In this document: positions 1 to 8,889 of the stretch, in pieces | Layout: each line of letters begins with the position of its first letter | Numbering within the stretch: the first letter of the stretch is position 1 | Assembly (NCBI GenBank): GCA_902781315.1 | Contig: CACZIT010000003.1 | Span: 1-64,000, forward strand | Source of the DNA: an uncultured Prevotellaceae bacterium | GTDB lineage: Bacteria > Bacteroidota > Bacteroidia > Bacteroidales > Bacteroidaceae | Direction: 5' to 3' | Length of the DNA: 64,000 bases | Notes under the pieces: model-generated | Told to the model about the DNA's origin: nothing | What the model saw: the letters and a program-made list of their open reading frames with translations, nothing else | Databases searched by the model: none | Translations under genes and position numbers: made by a program

Positions 1-422
1 AAGGAAAAACTGGCATATTTTTCGTATATTGAACGTTAAATAATTTAAGAGTTATTGAGAACTCTTATTACAGACTGCAAAGTTAAAGAAGGGGCAACAC
101 CTCCTAGCCCAGGGCAGCGCCCTGGGGAAAGGGCAACAGGGCACTGCGAACAAGTTCATGCGCATAGCATAGCGGAGAAAGAACGTGATTCTTAGAACCG
201 ATACTTCTGTTTAGATGGTAAAGATCTGTGTAAGCTTTTAGTTTTTTTGTCACACGGATCTAACGAATCTCACAGATAGCGCTTTGCGCAGTTCCTTGTT
301 TCTAGTTTCTTGTTTCTAGTTTCAAGTTTCAAGCCCTACGGCGGCAATTGCAGCAGAGCTACATTCAAAGTTCACAGATCATAAACAACTAGAAACCAGA
401 CGCTCGGCCCAAAGGGACGCTC

Positions 423-472
423 ATTCTTTCTCCACGCTGTTACGAAAGCGTCTCCTACGTCGCCGAGCGCCC
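423..472 (+). repeat. Dispersed 'ttctttctcc..cgaaagcg..gagcg' element, copy near left edge
   Basis: This 50-bp stretch shares the blocks ttctttctcc, acgaaagcg and cgagcgc with copies at 42807-42900 and 62654-62704, with an inverted copy inside btuB (8226-8271), and with a partial inverted copy at 162-184. It has no coding content. It looks like a degenerate dispersed intergenic repeat. Confidence 0.55.
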
Positions 473-518
473 GACGTTCCGTCGCCTACCCGTAGCCTTT
501 CAGAACGTAGTGGGGAAA

Positions 519-570
519 GAACTAGAAACTAGAAACTAGAAACTAGTAATCAGAAACCAGAAACTAGAAG
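519..570. repeat. agaaact low-complexity tandem repeat
   Basis: Seven or so imperfect copies of a 7-8 bp agaaact(ag) unit lie here. The complementary tagtttct form is at 293-333 and again inside the DPP4 gene at about 14430-14458, between two palindromic units. Confidence 0.6.
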
Positions 571-678
571 CTAACGCCCGCCTCCAAACCATCAGCACTG
601 ACAGCCATTGAAATATTAATCTTTGCTAAAATCTTAAAATTTGTTCGCGCGCATGCGTAAAGATAGCAGATTTATGTG

Positions 679-686
679 TACCTTTG
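679..686 (+). promoter_or_regulatory. Candidate -7 element TACCTTTG for the 792 gene
   Basis: TACCTTTG fits the Bacteroidota -7 consensus TAnnTTTG and lies about 105 bp before the start codon. I do not see a clear TTG 19-20 bp upstream, so the promoter is only half supported. Confidence 0.35.
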
Positions 687-791
687 CCCCGATTTTGCAA
701 TCACTCCCCCAAAAATCCATCTCCATGGGGGCCTGGTAACTGAAAACATTTAAACAAATTCATTAATATCTAACAACTTAAACAAAACAAA

Positions 792-3700
792 ATGAAACAA
801 AAATTACTATTGGCATTACTCGCCCTATTCTCGTTAGGTGGGAGTAATCTGCAAGCGCAGACATGGACAGGTAATGAAGTTGCTGCTGGCGATTTCTATT
901 TGTACAATGTCGGTCAAGGAAAATGGTTAACCTCTGGTAACAATTGGGGTACTCAAGCCACATTGACTCCAACAGGTGGCTTCTGCTCAACAATCGAGTT
1001 ATCTGAAGGCAAATACGCCATCAAAAACACGGAAACCAGAACAAACAACAAGGATAATGGACCAGGTTATCTTGGAACTAATGCCTTCATGGATGGTGAG
1101 AGTGCTGCTTACTTTACATTCACTGCTGCCGAACGTACAGATGGTGTCACTGCCTATTACATTCAAAACGGAGATCAGAACTTGCAGTATTCTGGCGACG
1201 GAACTGTTGTAAATTTTGGAACAGAAACAGGTGATAATGCACAATGGATTCTTGTTACTAAGCAAAATCGCTTAGATGCCATGGCTAACGCAACAGAAGA
1301 TAATCCCGTTGATGCAACTTTCCTGCTTAAGAACCCAGACTTTGGCCGATATAAGCTGCCTGCTTATGACGCGGCATGGACATGGACATTCCCTAGTGGC
1401 TCAAACAAGAATAATGCTGGTGACAATTCGAACTTCTGTGTAGAATCTTACCACGTTGCTTTCGATTTCTCCCAAACTGTTGCTAATGCTCCTTATGGTT
1501 CTTATGGAGTAAAAGGACAAGCTTTCTACCGTCAAGATGGCTCTGACAACACTAACTTGCCATATTTTTATGTAAACGACGGAAAAGTTAACTTTCCACT
1601 AAAGACTGGAGATGAGAATAGTATGGCAGCTGCCTCTAATTCATTTACAGCTGGACAATATACTACAGAAGCCGCACACACTATTTTTCGTGAAGGTGAA
1701 CTCAAAGTTGGAGCACATCTTGACACCAATGTCAATCTTTGGTGTATTTGGGATAACATTCAACTCTATTATTACGGCCCCCTTATTACCGTATACGCTA
1801 ATCAGTTAGCCAAAGCCGTAGCATCAGCAAAGGCCCTTGAAGGGACTATCCCGAGTGCCGCCTACACAGAACTTGACAATGTTGTATCCGAAAATAATAA
1901 AGAATATTTAACAATTGAAGAATACGAAAAGGCAACTGACGCCATCACTGAAGCTACAAACAACGCAAAAGCGCTGCAGTCCCCATATAACAATTATAAA
2001 ACTGCACGTACCAATGTTTTAGCATTAAAGTCGCAGACTTCCTTCACTGACGAAGGTGGAGCTGCCGCCACTCAGCTTGATGCCGACATCGCTGCTGCTG
2101 ATGTCGCCGTTGAGGCTGCCACTACTGTCGAGGGCGTCAATGATGCCATCAAGCAGGTTCGCACAGCTGCCGGTAAATTTGCTGGTGCTGTGAAAGTCAA
2201 CAAGGGCGAGTATCTCGACCTGACTGATGCCATGCTCTTCAACGCTGCCATGCGTGAGACCGGTGGTCTGAGCCTTTGGAACATCGTCAGCAACACGAAT
2301 TCTGCATATCCTAAGTACAACGGACGTTGCTCTGAGTTCTGGGGTGCAAACTTCGAGTTCAACCAGACCGCTTACAACATGCCTGCTGGTAACTACAACA
2401 TCGAGGTATATGCCTTCCACCGTGCCGGCAACTACAACACCTACCTCTATGCCAACAATGACAAGATTCAGGTGCTTCCCATTGCCAACGGCGAGAACTC
2501 TATGGATGCTGCTGCCAATGCTTTCGACCAAGGTCTCTACTTGAACTCCCTGAAGATTACGCTTGACGAGGCTCAGGATGTTGTCATCGGCTTCAAGAAT
2601 GAAGATGGTGATGAGACTGACAAGTGGACCATCTTCCGCGACTTCAAGATCAAGTTCTTTGGCGACGATGCCCTCGCAGTATTCCGTGATGAGTACGAGA
2701 GTGCTCTTGCTGAAGCCGAGGCTGCTCTTGCCAGCGAAGACTACGCAAATGTGACGGGTGAAGAGAAGACTGCCCTGAACACTGCCGTAACAGAAACCTA
2801 CCCCAAGACTGTCGTTGAGGTCGACGAGACTCAGGAGAAGTTCGAAACAGCTACCGCTGCCCTGAAAGAAGCTACGACGATCTTCAAGAGTGCCAAGGCC
2901 GCTTACGACAAGTTTGCTGCTGCCAAGGCTGCCGCTGCCGGTAACAAGGTTGACTATCCTTATGCAAGTGCTGAGAAACTGGCCACTTATCAGGCAAACC
3001 TCACTGATGCCACAACAGCTACCGAGGCCAGCACAAAGGCTGATGCCATTGTTCCATCCTATCGTGCTTACGTAGAGTCTAACGCTCTTGCCGAGGGCGT
3101 TGAAGGTGCCGTCGACCTGACCAGCAAGATCAAGCAGGACGCTATTGCCGACTGGACAGCTGAGATTACAGGAAGCACAGCAACATTTGTGCTGAAGAAT
3201 GCTGATGGCAACGATGCCGACACATACACTGCAGCCGATGGAACGAAAGGCAAGAACCTCATTGACAGTGGTAACCTGTGGGGAGCATCATCATGGACTG
3301 CCAAGATGACGCAGAATGTCAACCTTACTCCTGGTAAGTACATTCTCACCGCTTCTTCACGTGGTAGCAACGATTTGTCCACGTTCAAACTGCTGGCCGA
3401 CGACAAGAGCGTCGACATGGATCACACTGGCGCAGCTGTGGGCAACGGCGTCTTCGACCGTGGCTTCAACGACTACTATGTAGAATTCGAACTAACAGAG
3501 CCTAAAGACGTTGTCATCGGCTTCGAGGCTGCTACCGAAGTCGCTCACAACTGGTGCTCGGTGGCTCGTTTCCGCCTTGCCCAGCTTGAGAGCACTGCTG
3601 AGTGGGCAACCAACGAAGACCTCACGGCATTTGCTGAGGCACTTCAGGTCACAGCAAAACTTGGATTTGACGAAGGTGACTATGCTCCTTACAACAACGT

Positions 3701-4940
3701 TGAGAGCCTGACCGCCGCTGAGGCTGAGGCTGCCAAGGTTACTACTGAACTGGAAGCTTACGAAGGAAAGGCTACAAAGGCAACCGTCGCTGCTGCAACT
3801 GAAGCCGTCAAGGCACTCACTTGGGTTGCTAACGAGGCTGAGATGAACGCCGTATATGACGGAACGTTTGCTAATGCAGTGAACAACGGTGCCCCTGCAG
3901 GCTGGACCATGTCCAACAACACGCTCGGTGGCGACTTACACTCACGCGCATTCAATCCTGACGATCGCCTCGCTGAGTTTAACGAGACCAAATCCGGATT
4001 CTTCATCCGTTTCGACGGTCACAACAGCAACCGCGGCTCGATGTACTTCTATGGCAGAACTACAGGCTACACCATGCCGCTGAAAGCCAACACCACTTAC
4101 TACGTGAAGGCTGACTTCGCTGGTTGGGGCTCAACAGGCAAGCCGCTGCGCATGAACGTAACTGGTCCTGAGGGATTCACTGCTGTTGGCCAGACACAAA
4201 CCACTGCGGTTCGTGCTGACAATGCTGACAATGCTCCGCAGAAGTTCTTCATCGTATTCACTACTGCTGATGCTGGCAACTACGAGATTAACTTCCAGAC
4301 TCCTGGTGCTGACACCAACACGCACAACGCGCTTGTTTCTAACATCGAACTCTTCAAGGCTCAGCCCGTCAACATCACCATCAAGAAAGGTCGCCAGTAC
4401 ACCGCATTCAGCAGCAACATGCCGCTCGACTTCACGAACAGCGAACTCACTGCACAGATTGTCATATCGGCTAAAGGAACAACTCAGACGGTGACGAAGG
4501 TTCCTGCTAACACAGGTATCATCGTGGGTCTGGCTGAGGCTACCACTGAGGCTAAGACTATCAGCGTGCCTGTTTGCGCTGGTGAAACAGAAAATGTGGA
4601 TAACAACATGCTGGTTGCCGTGCTTGAGGCAACAACCATTCAGCAGACCGTTGACGGCTATACTAACTATGTCTTTGGTAAGAGCGGCGGCAAGGAGCAG
4701 TTCTTCAAGGTACGTGCTGCCGGCATGGAGGTTCCTGCCAACAATGCTTATCTGACCATCCCCGATGCTCAGGCAAAGGGTCTTGACGAGATTGGTCTCA
4801 ATGGCGATGCTACCGGCATCAGCACCATCGAGAATGCAGACATGCAGAATGGCGAGGTTTACAACCTGCAAGGTCAGAAGGTGAACCGCGCTCAGAAGGG
4901 CGTCTACATCGTTAATGGCAAGAAAGTTATTCTGAAATAA
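792..4940 (+). CDS. Large secreted multidomain protein with FIVAR-like helical repeats and C-terminal sorting tail
   Basis: The 1382-aa product starts with a signal peptide (MKQKLLLALLALFSLGGSNLQAQ). Residues ~25-160 look like a beta-trefoil or ricin-like module (FYLYNVGQGKWLTSG, then QWILV). Alanine-rich, charged helical stretches follow at about residues 340-425, 630-730 and 940-1000, and resemble FIVAR-type repeats. They alternate with jelly-roll-like beta modules containing 'MPAGNYNIEVYAFHR' and 'GKYILTASSRG'. The last 40 residues (ISTIENADMQ...YNLQGQKV...GVYIVNGKKV) match the tail seen on several other proteins here, which suggests type IX export and surface anchoring. No catalytic motif was seen, so an adhesin or glycan-binding role is an inference. 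The first ~1.2 kb uses AT-rich codons and the rest is clearly GC-richer, suggesting a mosaic gene. Confidence 0.8.
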   Translation: MKQKLLLALLALFSLGGSNLQAQTWTGNEVAAGDFYLYNVGQGKWLTSGNNWGTQATLTPTGGFCSTIELSEGKYAIKNTETRTNNKDNGPGYLGTNAFMDGESAAYFTFTAAERTDGVTAYYIQNGDQNLQYSGDGTVVNFGTETGDNAQWILVTKQNRLDAMANATEDNPVDATFLLKNPDFGRYKLPAYDAAWTWTFPSGSNKNNAGDNSNFCVESYHVAFDFSQTVANAPYGSYGVKGQAFYRQDGSDNTNLPYFYVNDGKVNFPLKTGDENSMAAASNSFTAGQYTTEAAHTIFREGELKVGAHLDTNVNLWCIWDNIQLYYYGPLITVYANQLAKAVASAKALEGTIPSAAYTELDNVVSENNKEYLTIEEYEKATDAITEATNNAKALQSPYNNYKTARTNVLALKSQTSFTDEGGAAATQLDADIAAADVAVEAATTVEGVNDAIKQVRTAAGKFAGAVKVNKGEYLDLTDAMLFNAAMRETGGLSLWNIVSNTNSAYPKYNGRCSEFWGANFEFNQTAYNMPAGNYNIEVYAFHRAGNYNTYLYANNDKIQVLPIANGENSMDAAANAFDQGLYLNSLKITLDEAQDVVIGFKNEDGDETDKWTIFRDFKIKFFGDDALAVFRDEYESALAEAEAALASEDYANVTGEEKTALNTAVTETYPKTVVEVDETQEKFETATAALKEATTIFKSAKAAYDKFAAAKAAAAGNKVDYPYASAEKLATYQANLTDATTATEASTKADAIVPSYRAYVESNALAEGVEGAVDLTSKIKQDAIADWTAEITGSTATFVLKNADGNDADTYTAADGTKGKNLIDSGNLWGASSWTAKMTQNVNLTPGKYILTASSRGSNDLSTFKLLADDKSVDMDHTGAAVGNGVFDRGFNDYYVEFELTEPKDVVIGFEAATEVAHNWCSVARFRLAQLESTAEWATNEDLTAFAEALQVTAKLGFDEGDYAPYNNVESLTAAEAEAAKVTTELEAYEGKATKATVAAATEAVKALTWVANEAEMNAVYDGTFANAVNNGAPAGWTMSNNTLGGDLHSRAFNPDDRLAEFNETKSGFFIRFDGHNSNRGSMYFYGRTTGYTMPLKANTTYYVKADFAGWGSTGKPLRMNVTGPEGFTAVGQTQTTAVRADNADNAPQKFFIVFTTADAGNYEINFQTPGADTNTHNALVSNIELFKAQPVNITIKKGRQYTAFSSNMPLDFTNSELTAQIVISAKGTTQTVTKVPANTGIIVGLAEATTEAKTISVPVCAGETENVDNNMLVAVLEATTIQQTVDGYTNYVFGKSGGKEQFFKVRAAGMEVPANNAYLTIPDAQAKGLDEIGLNGDATGISTIENADMQNGEVYNLQGQKVNRAQKGVYIVNGKKVILK

Positions 4941-4943
4941 TAA

Positions 4944-4990
4944 TCCCACCACACCCTACCCCTCCTCCCGAGAGGAGGGGCAAGGGTTGG
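4944..4990 (+). repeat. Intergenic copy of GC-rich palindromic unit (cctcctcccgagaggagg)
   Basis: A C-rich arm, a CTCCCGAGAGGAGGGG hairpin and a trailing caagggttgg form one unit of the palindromic family also found inside btuB, the DPP4 gene and GH97. Lying 3 bp after the stop codon of the 1382-aa gene, it may also act as a weak terminator or mRNA-stabilising hairpin. Confidence 0.6.
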
Positions 4991-5017
4991 AATATTTTAT
5001 AAGAAAGGAATTTAAAC

Positions 5018-5203
5018 ATGAATAAGAAAACGTATATAAAGCCGAACACCAAATTCATCAATACGATTGGCGAACCACTCATGGATTTCAATGTTGGTGG
5101 AAGTGAAGCTGGTGGTGATTTTGAATTTGCCAAGGAGAACATCAACCTTGAAGATGGCAATGACAACTGGGTCGGCTCTGGCCACAGTGTCTGGGAGGAC
5201 TAG
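5018..5203 (+). CDS. 61-aa acidic peptide of unknown function (MNKKTYIKP type)
   Basis: The peptide begins MNKKTYIKPNTKFINTIGEP and ends with an acidic, Gly/Trp-containing part (GGSEAGGDFEF..., NWVGSGHSVWED). An MKKxYxxP start followed by a short variable tail recurs in small unannotated Bacteroidota genes; this is recognition by pattern only. It has no signal peptide, cysteine or transmembrane segment. It lies 77 bp after the large secreted gene on the same strand and is followed by a good intrinsic terminator, so both may share a transcript. A ribosomally made peptide precursor is possible, but no maturase gene is nearby. Confidence 0.6.
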   Translation: MNKKTYIKPNTKFINTIGEPLMDFNVGGSEAGGDFEFAKENINLEDGNDNWVGSGHSVWED

Positions 5204-5208
5204 TGCAG

Positions 5209-5239
5209 AGTAACAGAGTGACTAAGTAACAAAGTAAGT
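5209..5239. repeat. gtaacaaag-type low-complexity repeat
   Basis: Imperfect agtaacagagtgactaagtaacaaag repeats. The same motif fills a loop of the cobalamin riboswitch (8964-9003) and encodes part of the DPP4 signal peptide (15202-15258). Confidence 0.5.
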
Positions 5240-5305
5240 AGCAGAGGATTATTCCGATGAAGTTATAAGGTTACGTGAGTTACTGTTACGAAACAATAAA
5301 GAAGG

Positions 5306-5343
5306 CGGGAGCGCAGGCGTAAGGCTTGCGCTCCCGTTTTTTT
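5306..5343 (+). terminator. Intrinsic terminator after the peptide gene
   Basis: An 11-bp stem (CGGGAGCGCA.. / ..TGCGCTCCCG) with a short loop is followed by eight T residues on the plus strand. The opposite strand is only moderately U-rich, so it may weakly serve the converging btuG transcript too. Confidence 0.85.
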
Positions 5344-5444
5344 GTGTAATTTTTGCTGAAGGTGAACAAAATGGAATGATGGGTGAAAAGACACACCCTC
5401 TCACGTACCTACGCTTTGTGCCAACAGCTATATTATCTCCTAAA

Positions 5445-6539
5445 TTAAAGGACTGGTTTCCGCTCGGTATGGCTTACAAAGACGAGGGTGGCGGGGCTGA
5501 CACCGCAGTCGTAGCGAGTGACGAGGGTGCCATCGGGACGGTAGCGGAGGACATAGCCCTTGGCGGTGTAACTGGCAGCACCGGTGTTGGCATCCATGGA
5601 ACGTGAACTGATGAAGACGTCGCCAGACACGGGGTCGACTCCGATGGTGACGGGTGATACGATGTCGAGTCCGCGCGTGAAGGTGGTCTCAGTGGCAGAG
5701 GCCAGGTCGTAGACGGTGTAGGTGTTCACCTCTCTCCACTGATCGTCATAGGAGGAGCCCACGAGATAGAGCTTTCCGTTGCCGAGTGCCATGTGGGTGG
5801 CATGGGCGAGCGTGGTGACTTGGTCGGAGAGTGAGATGTGCTGGATGGTGGCAGGCACATCGGCATAGTTGCCCCACGAGGCGAGGTAGAGGTCGTCGCC
5901 CGAGGCAATGAGCTGGTTGGGGTTGGCTACGACGGTGATGTCCTTCTGCTTCTGGAGGGTCTTGGCAGAGAGCTTCACGAGGTTGGTATTGTAGGTGTAG
6001 TCGCTGTTCCAGGCGTTGCAGACGTAGACGTAGCCCTGGCGACAGGCGATGCCTTCGAGGTTGGTGCCTACCACGGGCGACTTCGCCGTGACACGGAGCG
6101 AGAGAGTGTCGATGCGTGAGACTTCGCCGGTGTAGGACGAGACGTAGACCGCCTCGCCATCGGTGCAGAGCTCGCGTGGAGCGGTGATGCTGACGGGCGA
6201 GAGTGCCTTGAGGGTCTTGGCATCGACAACCTCGACGCGGTTCTCTTCCTGCGTGGCGATGTAGAGTTTGGAACCGCAGAGAAGAGCGTTGTTAGGCGTA
6301 CCGCCGAGGGCTCGTCCGTTGGCCGCCTGGAAGGCATTGGTGGTGATGCTGTTTGTGGAGAAGTCGATGTAGTCGAGCGACCCGCTGATTTGGCTGTAGA
6401 AACTGCCTTCGTTGAGGACAAAGAGGCCGTCGGCCACGGTCACGTCCTGGTAGGTAATCTGTGGCTCGTCGTCATCGCATGCGGTGAGGACGAGGGCGCC
6501 TGCAAGGAGGCAGGCGAGAAGCTTCATGTACTTTTTCAT
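5445..6539 (-). CDS. btuG: BtuG-like surface lipoprotein, beta-propeller (DUF5074/YncE type)
   Basis: The 364-aa product has a lipoprotein signal (MKKYMKLLACLLAGALVLTAC, lipobox LTAC) followed by an acidic DDDEP stretch typical of surface-exported Bacteroidota lipoproteins. The rest is built of repeated blades such as LFVLNEGSF, AVYVSSYTGEVSRIDT and DVFISSRSMD, as in DUF5074 propellers. In Bacteroides, BtuG binds cobalamin very tightly on the cell surface and passes it to BtuB. Here the gene starts 13 bp after a TonB receptor that is preceded by a cobalamin riboswitch, which strongly supports the same role. The gene name is assigned from fold and context, not from an alignment. Confidence 0.85.
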   Translation of the reverse strand: MKKYMKLLACLLAGALVLTACDDDEPQITYQDVTVADGLFVLNEGSFYSQISGSLDYIDFSTNSITTNAFQAANGRALGGTPNNALLCGSKLYIATQEENRVEVVDAKTLKALSPVSITAPRELCTDGEAVYVSSYTGEVSRIDTLSLRVTAKSPVVGTNLEGIACRQGYVYVCNAWNSDYTYNTNLVKLSAKTLQKQKDITVVANPNQLIASGDDLYLASWGNYADVPATIQHISLSDQVTTLAHATHMALGNGKLYLVGSSYDDQWREVNTYTVYDLASATETTFTRGLDIVSPVTIGVDPVSGDVFISSRSMDANTGAASYTAKGYVLRYRPDGTLVTRYDCGVSPATLVFVSHTERKPVL

Positions 6540-6552
6540 TTTGTTTGTTATT

Positions 6553-8832
6553 TTAAAAATTAAACATTAATTGCATTCGGAAGGACCGGCCAGGCATGGG
6601 ATAGTGGGCCACGAGGGCGTACTGGCGGTCGAAGAGGTTCTGGACGGTGAAACGAAGCAAGGTGCTGAATCCGGCATTACTGGTCGAGTTGCGACGGGGT
6701 CGCAACACACTATGACGGGATAAATTGAGGGGGAGGGGGAGGGGGAGGGAGAGTGAGAGGTCGGTGGTGGCGAAGCCTGGCATACGGGTGCCGGCGGCAT
6801 GCTCGACGGTGGTCCAACGGGCAGACTGGGCGCTGAGGGTGGCGGCGATGCTGAGCCAGGGATTATCCCAGGTGAGGGTGGCGCAGGCAGTATGCTCCGG
6901 CGTGTAGGGCAGTTGGTGGTGGTAGGTGGGCGATGCCTTCACGGTGCTGTTCATGGCGCGCTGCCAGCTATAGTTGGCGTTCAGGCTGAGTAGCTGTCGA
7001 CGACCGAGCGGAACGGAGGCATTGGCCACGACATCAGCACCGAGAATGGTTGCACGGTCGATGTTCATGATGCGCCAGACGAACATGTTGAACGGCACGG
7101 CGACAATCTTATCGCTGACGCGATTGGCATAGACATCGAGGGAAAGCCCCACCCTCGGCCCCTTCTCAGTAGGGAGGGGAAGCCTCACCCCCAACCCCTC
7201 CCCTGCAGGGAGGGGAGTACGCCAGGTGAGGCCAAGGTTGAACTGGGTGGCATATTCTGGCTTCAGGTCGGCAGTGCCGATATGGTAGAAGTAGAGTTCG
7301 TTGAAGGTGGGGAGGCGGAAGATGCGTTTTGCCATGAGGCGGAGGAAGAACTGCTCACGAGGGAGAGGCTGATAGGAGAGGCTGAGGGAGGGAGAAAGCC
7401 TACCCCCATCCCCTCCCTGAAGGGAAGGGTGAACAGAGTAATGATGGAGCGCGCGGGCGACGAGGGTGAGGCGGGACCACTGCGCCTTGGCAGCCAGGCA
7501 CTGCAGAAAGAGGGTGCGGTGAGGATGGCTGGCGAAGGTGGTGAGGGTGCTGTTGAGGGAATTGTGCTGGATGTCGATGGCATAGTCGAGGGAGAGCCAG
7601 TGGTTGAGCTCATAGAGGAGGGAGGCAGAGCCATAGACTTCGCGTTGCCAGTAGGAAGCATCGCCGAGTCCGCTTCCAGGCGTGCGGTTCTGATAGTCGG
7701 TGGCAGCCCAGTTGTATTTGGCATGAGCAAGCAGGGCCCACTGACTGGAGAGTTGTGAACGAAGGGAGAGCTGGCCGAAAGCATTCTGGTCGACAAGGCG
7801 CTCATGGTTTTCGTTGGTGTAGTAGTGGACGATGCCCGGCAGACGGCGGTAGTTGTTGTAGTAGTAGGCCTTCGCCGAGAGCGTATTGTGGATGTTCGGT
7901 TGCCAGTTGAAGTTGAGTTCGGCACGTCCGCTGTTCATACGACTGTTCGTGCGGCGCTCACGGGTGGTGAGGGAGACATTGTGTAGCGTGAAGGGATAGT
8001 CGTTGTCGGCATGAAAGTAATCGGCAAAGAGAGAAGCCCCAACCCTATCTCTGCTCCCAAATGGAGAAGCCCCACCCCTATCCCCTCCCCCGTAGGGAGG
8101 GGTATTGAGGCGAAGGGAGGGGTTGACAAGGCCGAAGGAGCCGAGAGAAAGAGACCCACCCCCCAGCCCCTCCCTGTGAGGGAGGGGAGTAATATGCATT
8201 TCTTCTTGAACTCCTTGAACTTCTTGCGCTCGGCGCGAAGCGACGCTTTCGTAGCGAAGCGGAGAAAGAACTTCTGGAGAGTAATTACTCCCCTCCCTCA
8301 CAGGGAGGGGCTGGGGGGTGGGTCTGTTGTCGGTCTCCAAATATAGCGTGGCAGCTGCCGCCTGATTGCGGGCAGGCTGGAAGATGTCGTCGTTGTCGCC
8401 TATGACGAGGGCAACGGTGGAGAGTTGGTCAAGCGAGTAGCGGGAGAGGTCGATCTCGCCTGTCTGGCAGTCGGAAAGAGCGATGCCGTCGTAGACTACG
8501 GCGGTGTGGCGGGCTCCGATGCCGCGCACGGAAACCGTCTTCATCCCCCCTGCCCCACCGTAGTCGCGAAGGGTGATGCCCGCCATGTGGCGGAGGGCAT
8601 CGGGGATGGTGTGGAGGCCAAGGCGGAGCATGCGGTCGCGGTCGATACGCTGAACGGGAACGGAGGCCCGCAAGGGGCTGACCTGCCGCTCGGCCACGAC
8701 ATCGACGCGCTGCAGTTCCTGTACCGACTGCAGCGTACTATCGTTCTGGGCCACGGCGGTGAGGGCCACGAACGACATGAACATGCTGAAAAAGCAGCGC
8801 AAGCAGCTTGCGCCCCACTCTTCTCTATTCAC
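6553..8832 (-). CDS. btuB: BtuB-like TonB-dependent cobalamin receptor
   Basis: The 759-aa outer-membrane receptor has a signal-like N-terminus (FFSMFMSFVALTAVAQ), a plug domain (VDVVAERQVSPL, DALRHMAGITLRDYGGAGGMKTVSVRGIGARHTAVVYDG split across residues ~40-115) and a beta-barrel ending in phenylalanine (RMQLMFNF). The chosen start is a GTG. The cobalamin riboswitch lies immediately upstream and the BtuG-like gene directly downstream, so B12 uptake is the likely job. The coding sequence contains four insertions of GC-rich palindromic units, including a 174-bp inverted pair at 8152-8325. They translate to PTPQPLPVREG, TPLPHREGLGGGS and TPLPAGEGLGVR, keep the frame open and lengthen the receptor. 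Confidence 0.85.
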   Translation of the reverse strand: MNREEWGASCLRCFFSMFMSFVALTAVAQNDSTLQSVQELQRVDVVAERQVSPLRASVPVQRIDRDRMLRLGLHTIPDALRHMAGITLRDYGGAGGMKTVSVRGIGARHTAVVYDGIALSDCQTGEIDLSRYSLDQLSTVALVIGDNDDIFQPARNQAAAATLYLETDNRPTPQPLPVREGSNYSPEVLSPLRYESVASRRAQEVQGVQEEMHITPLPHREGLGGGSLSLGSFGLVNPSLRLNTPPYGGGDRGGASPFGSRDRVGASLFADYFHADNDYPFTLHNVSLTTRERRTNSRMNSGRAELNFNWQPNIHNTLSAKAYYYNNYRRLPGIVHYYTNENHERLVDQNAFGQLSLRSQLSSQWALLAHAKYNWAATDYQNRTPGSGLGDASYWQREVYGSASLLYELNHWLSLDYAIDIQHNSLNSTLTTFASHPHRTLFLQCLAAKAQWSRLTLVARALHHYSVHPSLQGGDGGRLSPSLSLSYQPLPREQFFLRLMAKRIFRLPTFNELYFYHIGTADLKPEYATQFNLGLTWRTPLPAGEGLGVRLPLPTEKGPRVGLSLDVYANRVSDKIVAVPFNMFVWRIMNIDRATILGADVVANASVPLGRRQLLSLNANYSWQRAMNSTVKASPTYHHQLPYTPEHTACATLTWDNPWLSIAATLSAQSARWTTVEHAAGTRMPGFATTDLSLSLPLPLPLNLSRHSVLRPRRNSTSNAGFSTLLRFTVQNLFDRQYALVAHYPMPGRSFRMQLMFNF
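7143..7212. repeat. Two tandem palindromic units inside btuB
   Basis: Two direct units, each a C-rich arm (agccccaccctcggcccc; agcctcacccccaacccc) followed by a gggagggg partner arm. On the btuB strand they translate to TPLPAGEGLGVR and LPTEKGPRVG. The frame is preserved. Confidence 0.7.
7391..7433. repeat. Single palindromic unit inside btuB
   Basis: The hairpin catcccctccctgaaggg with flanking C-rich arm encodes VHPSLQGGDGGRLSPS in the receptor. It is a diverged member of the same family. Confidence 0.55.
8034..8106. repeat. Two tandem palindromic units inside btuB
   Basis: Two direct units both begin gaagccccaaccctatc or gaagccccacccctatc. The second ends with cccccgtagggagggg. They encode NTPPYGGGDRGGASPFG and SRDRVGASLF in the receptor. 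Confidence 0.65.
8152..8325. mobile_element. MITE-like composite element in btuB: 42-bp perfect inverted repeats
   Basis: Two 42-bp arms (8152-8193 and 8284-8325) are exact reverse complements. Each begins agacccaccccccagcccc and contains its own small hairpin ccctccctgtgagggagg. The 90 bp between them hold an inverted copy of the dispersed ttctttctccgc element (8226-8271). The whole lies in frame in the receptor, between the plug and barrel, and is translated without a stop. No transposase or clear target-site duplication is visible, so mobilisation in trans is an inference. Confidence 0.65.
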
Positions 8833-8889
8833 TTTCCACCAATTTGCCTATACTGTTTTTCCCCTTCCCTTCGATCGAGGGCATAGGAA

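Larger units (their letters stand above)
1..791. other. Gene-free, repeat-rich intergenic region
   Basis: I see no convincing gene here. The stretch holds two copies of a dispersed element related to 'ttctttctccgc' (162-184 inverted, 423-472 direct), two clusters of tagtttct/agaaact low-complexity repeats (293-333 and 519-570), and a putative promoter element just before the 792 gene. The first 60 bases are AT-rich and may be the end of an upstream untranslated region. Confidence 0.6.

Noticed and set aside
8152-8325. Interpretation as an insertion sequence
   Set aside because: There is no transposase and the element is only 174 bp; at most it is a non-autonomous element.
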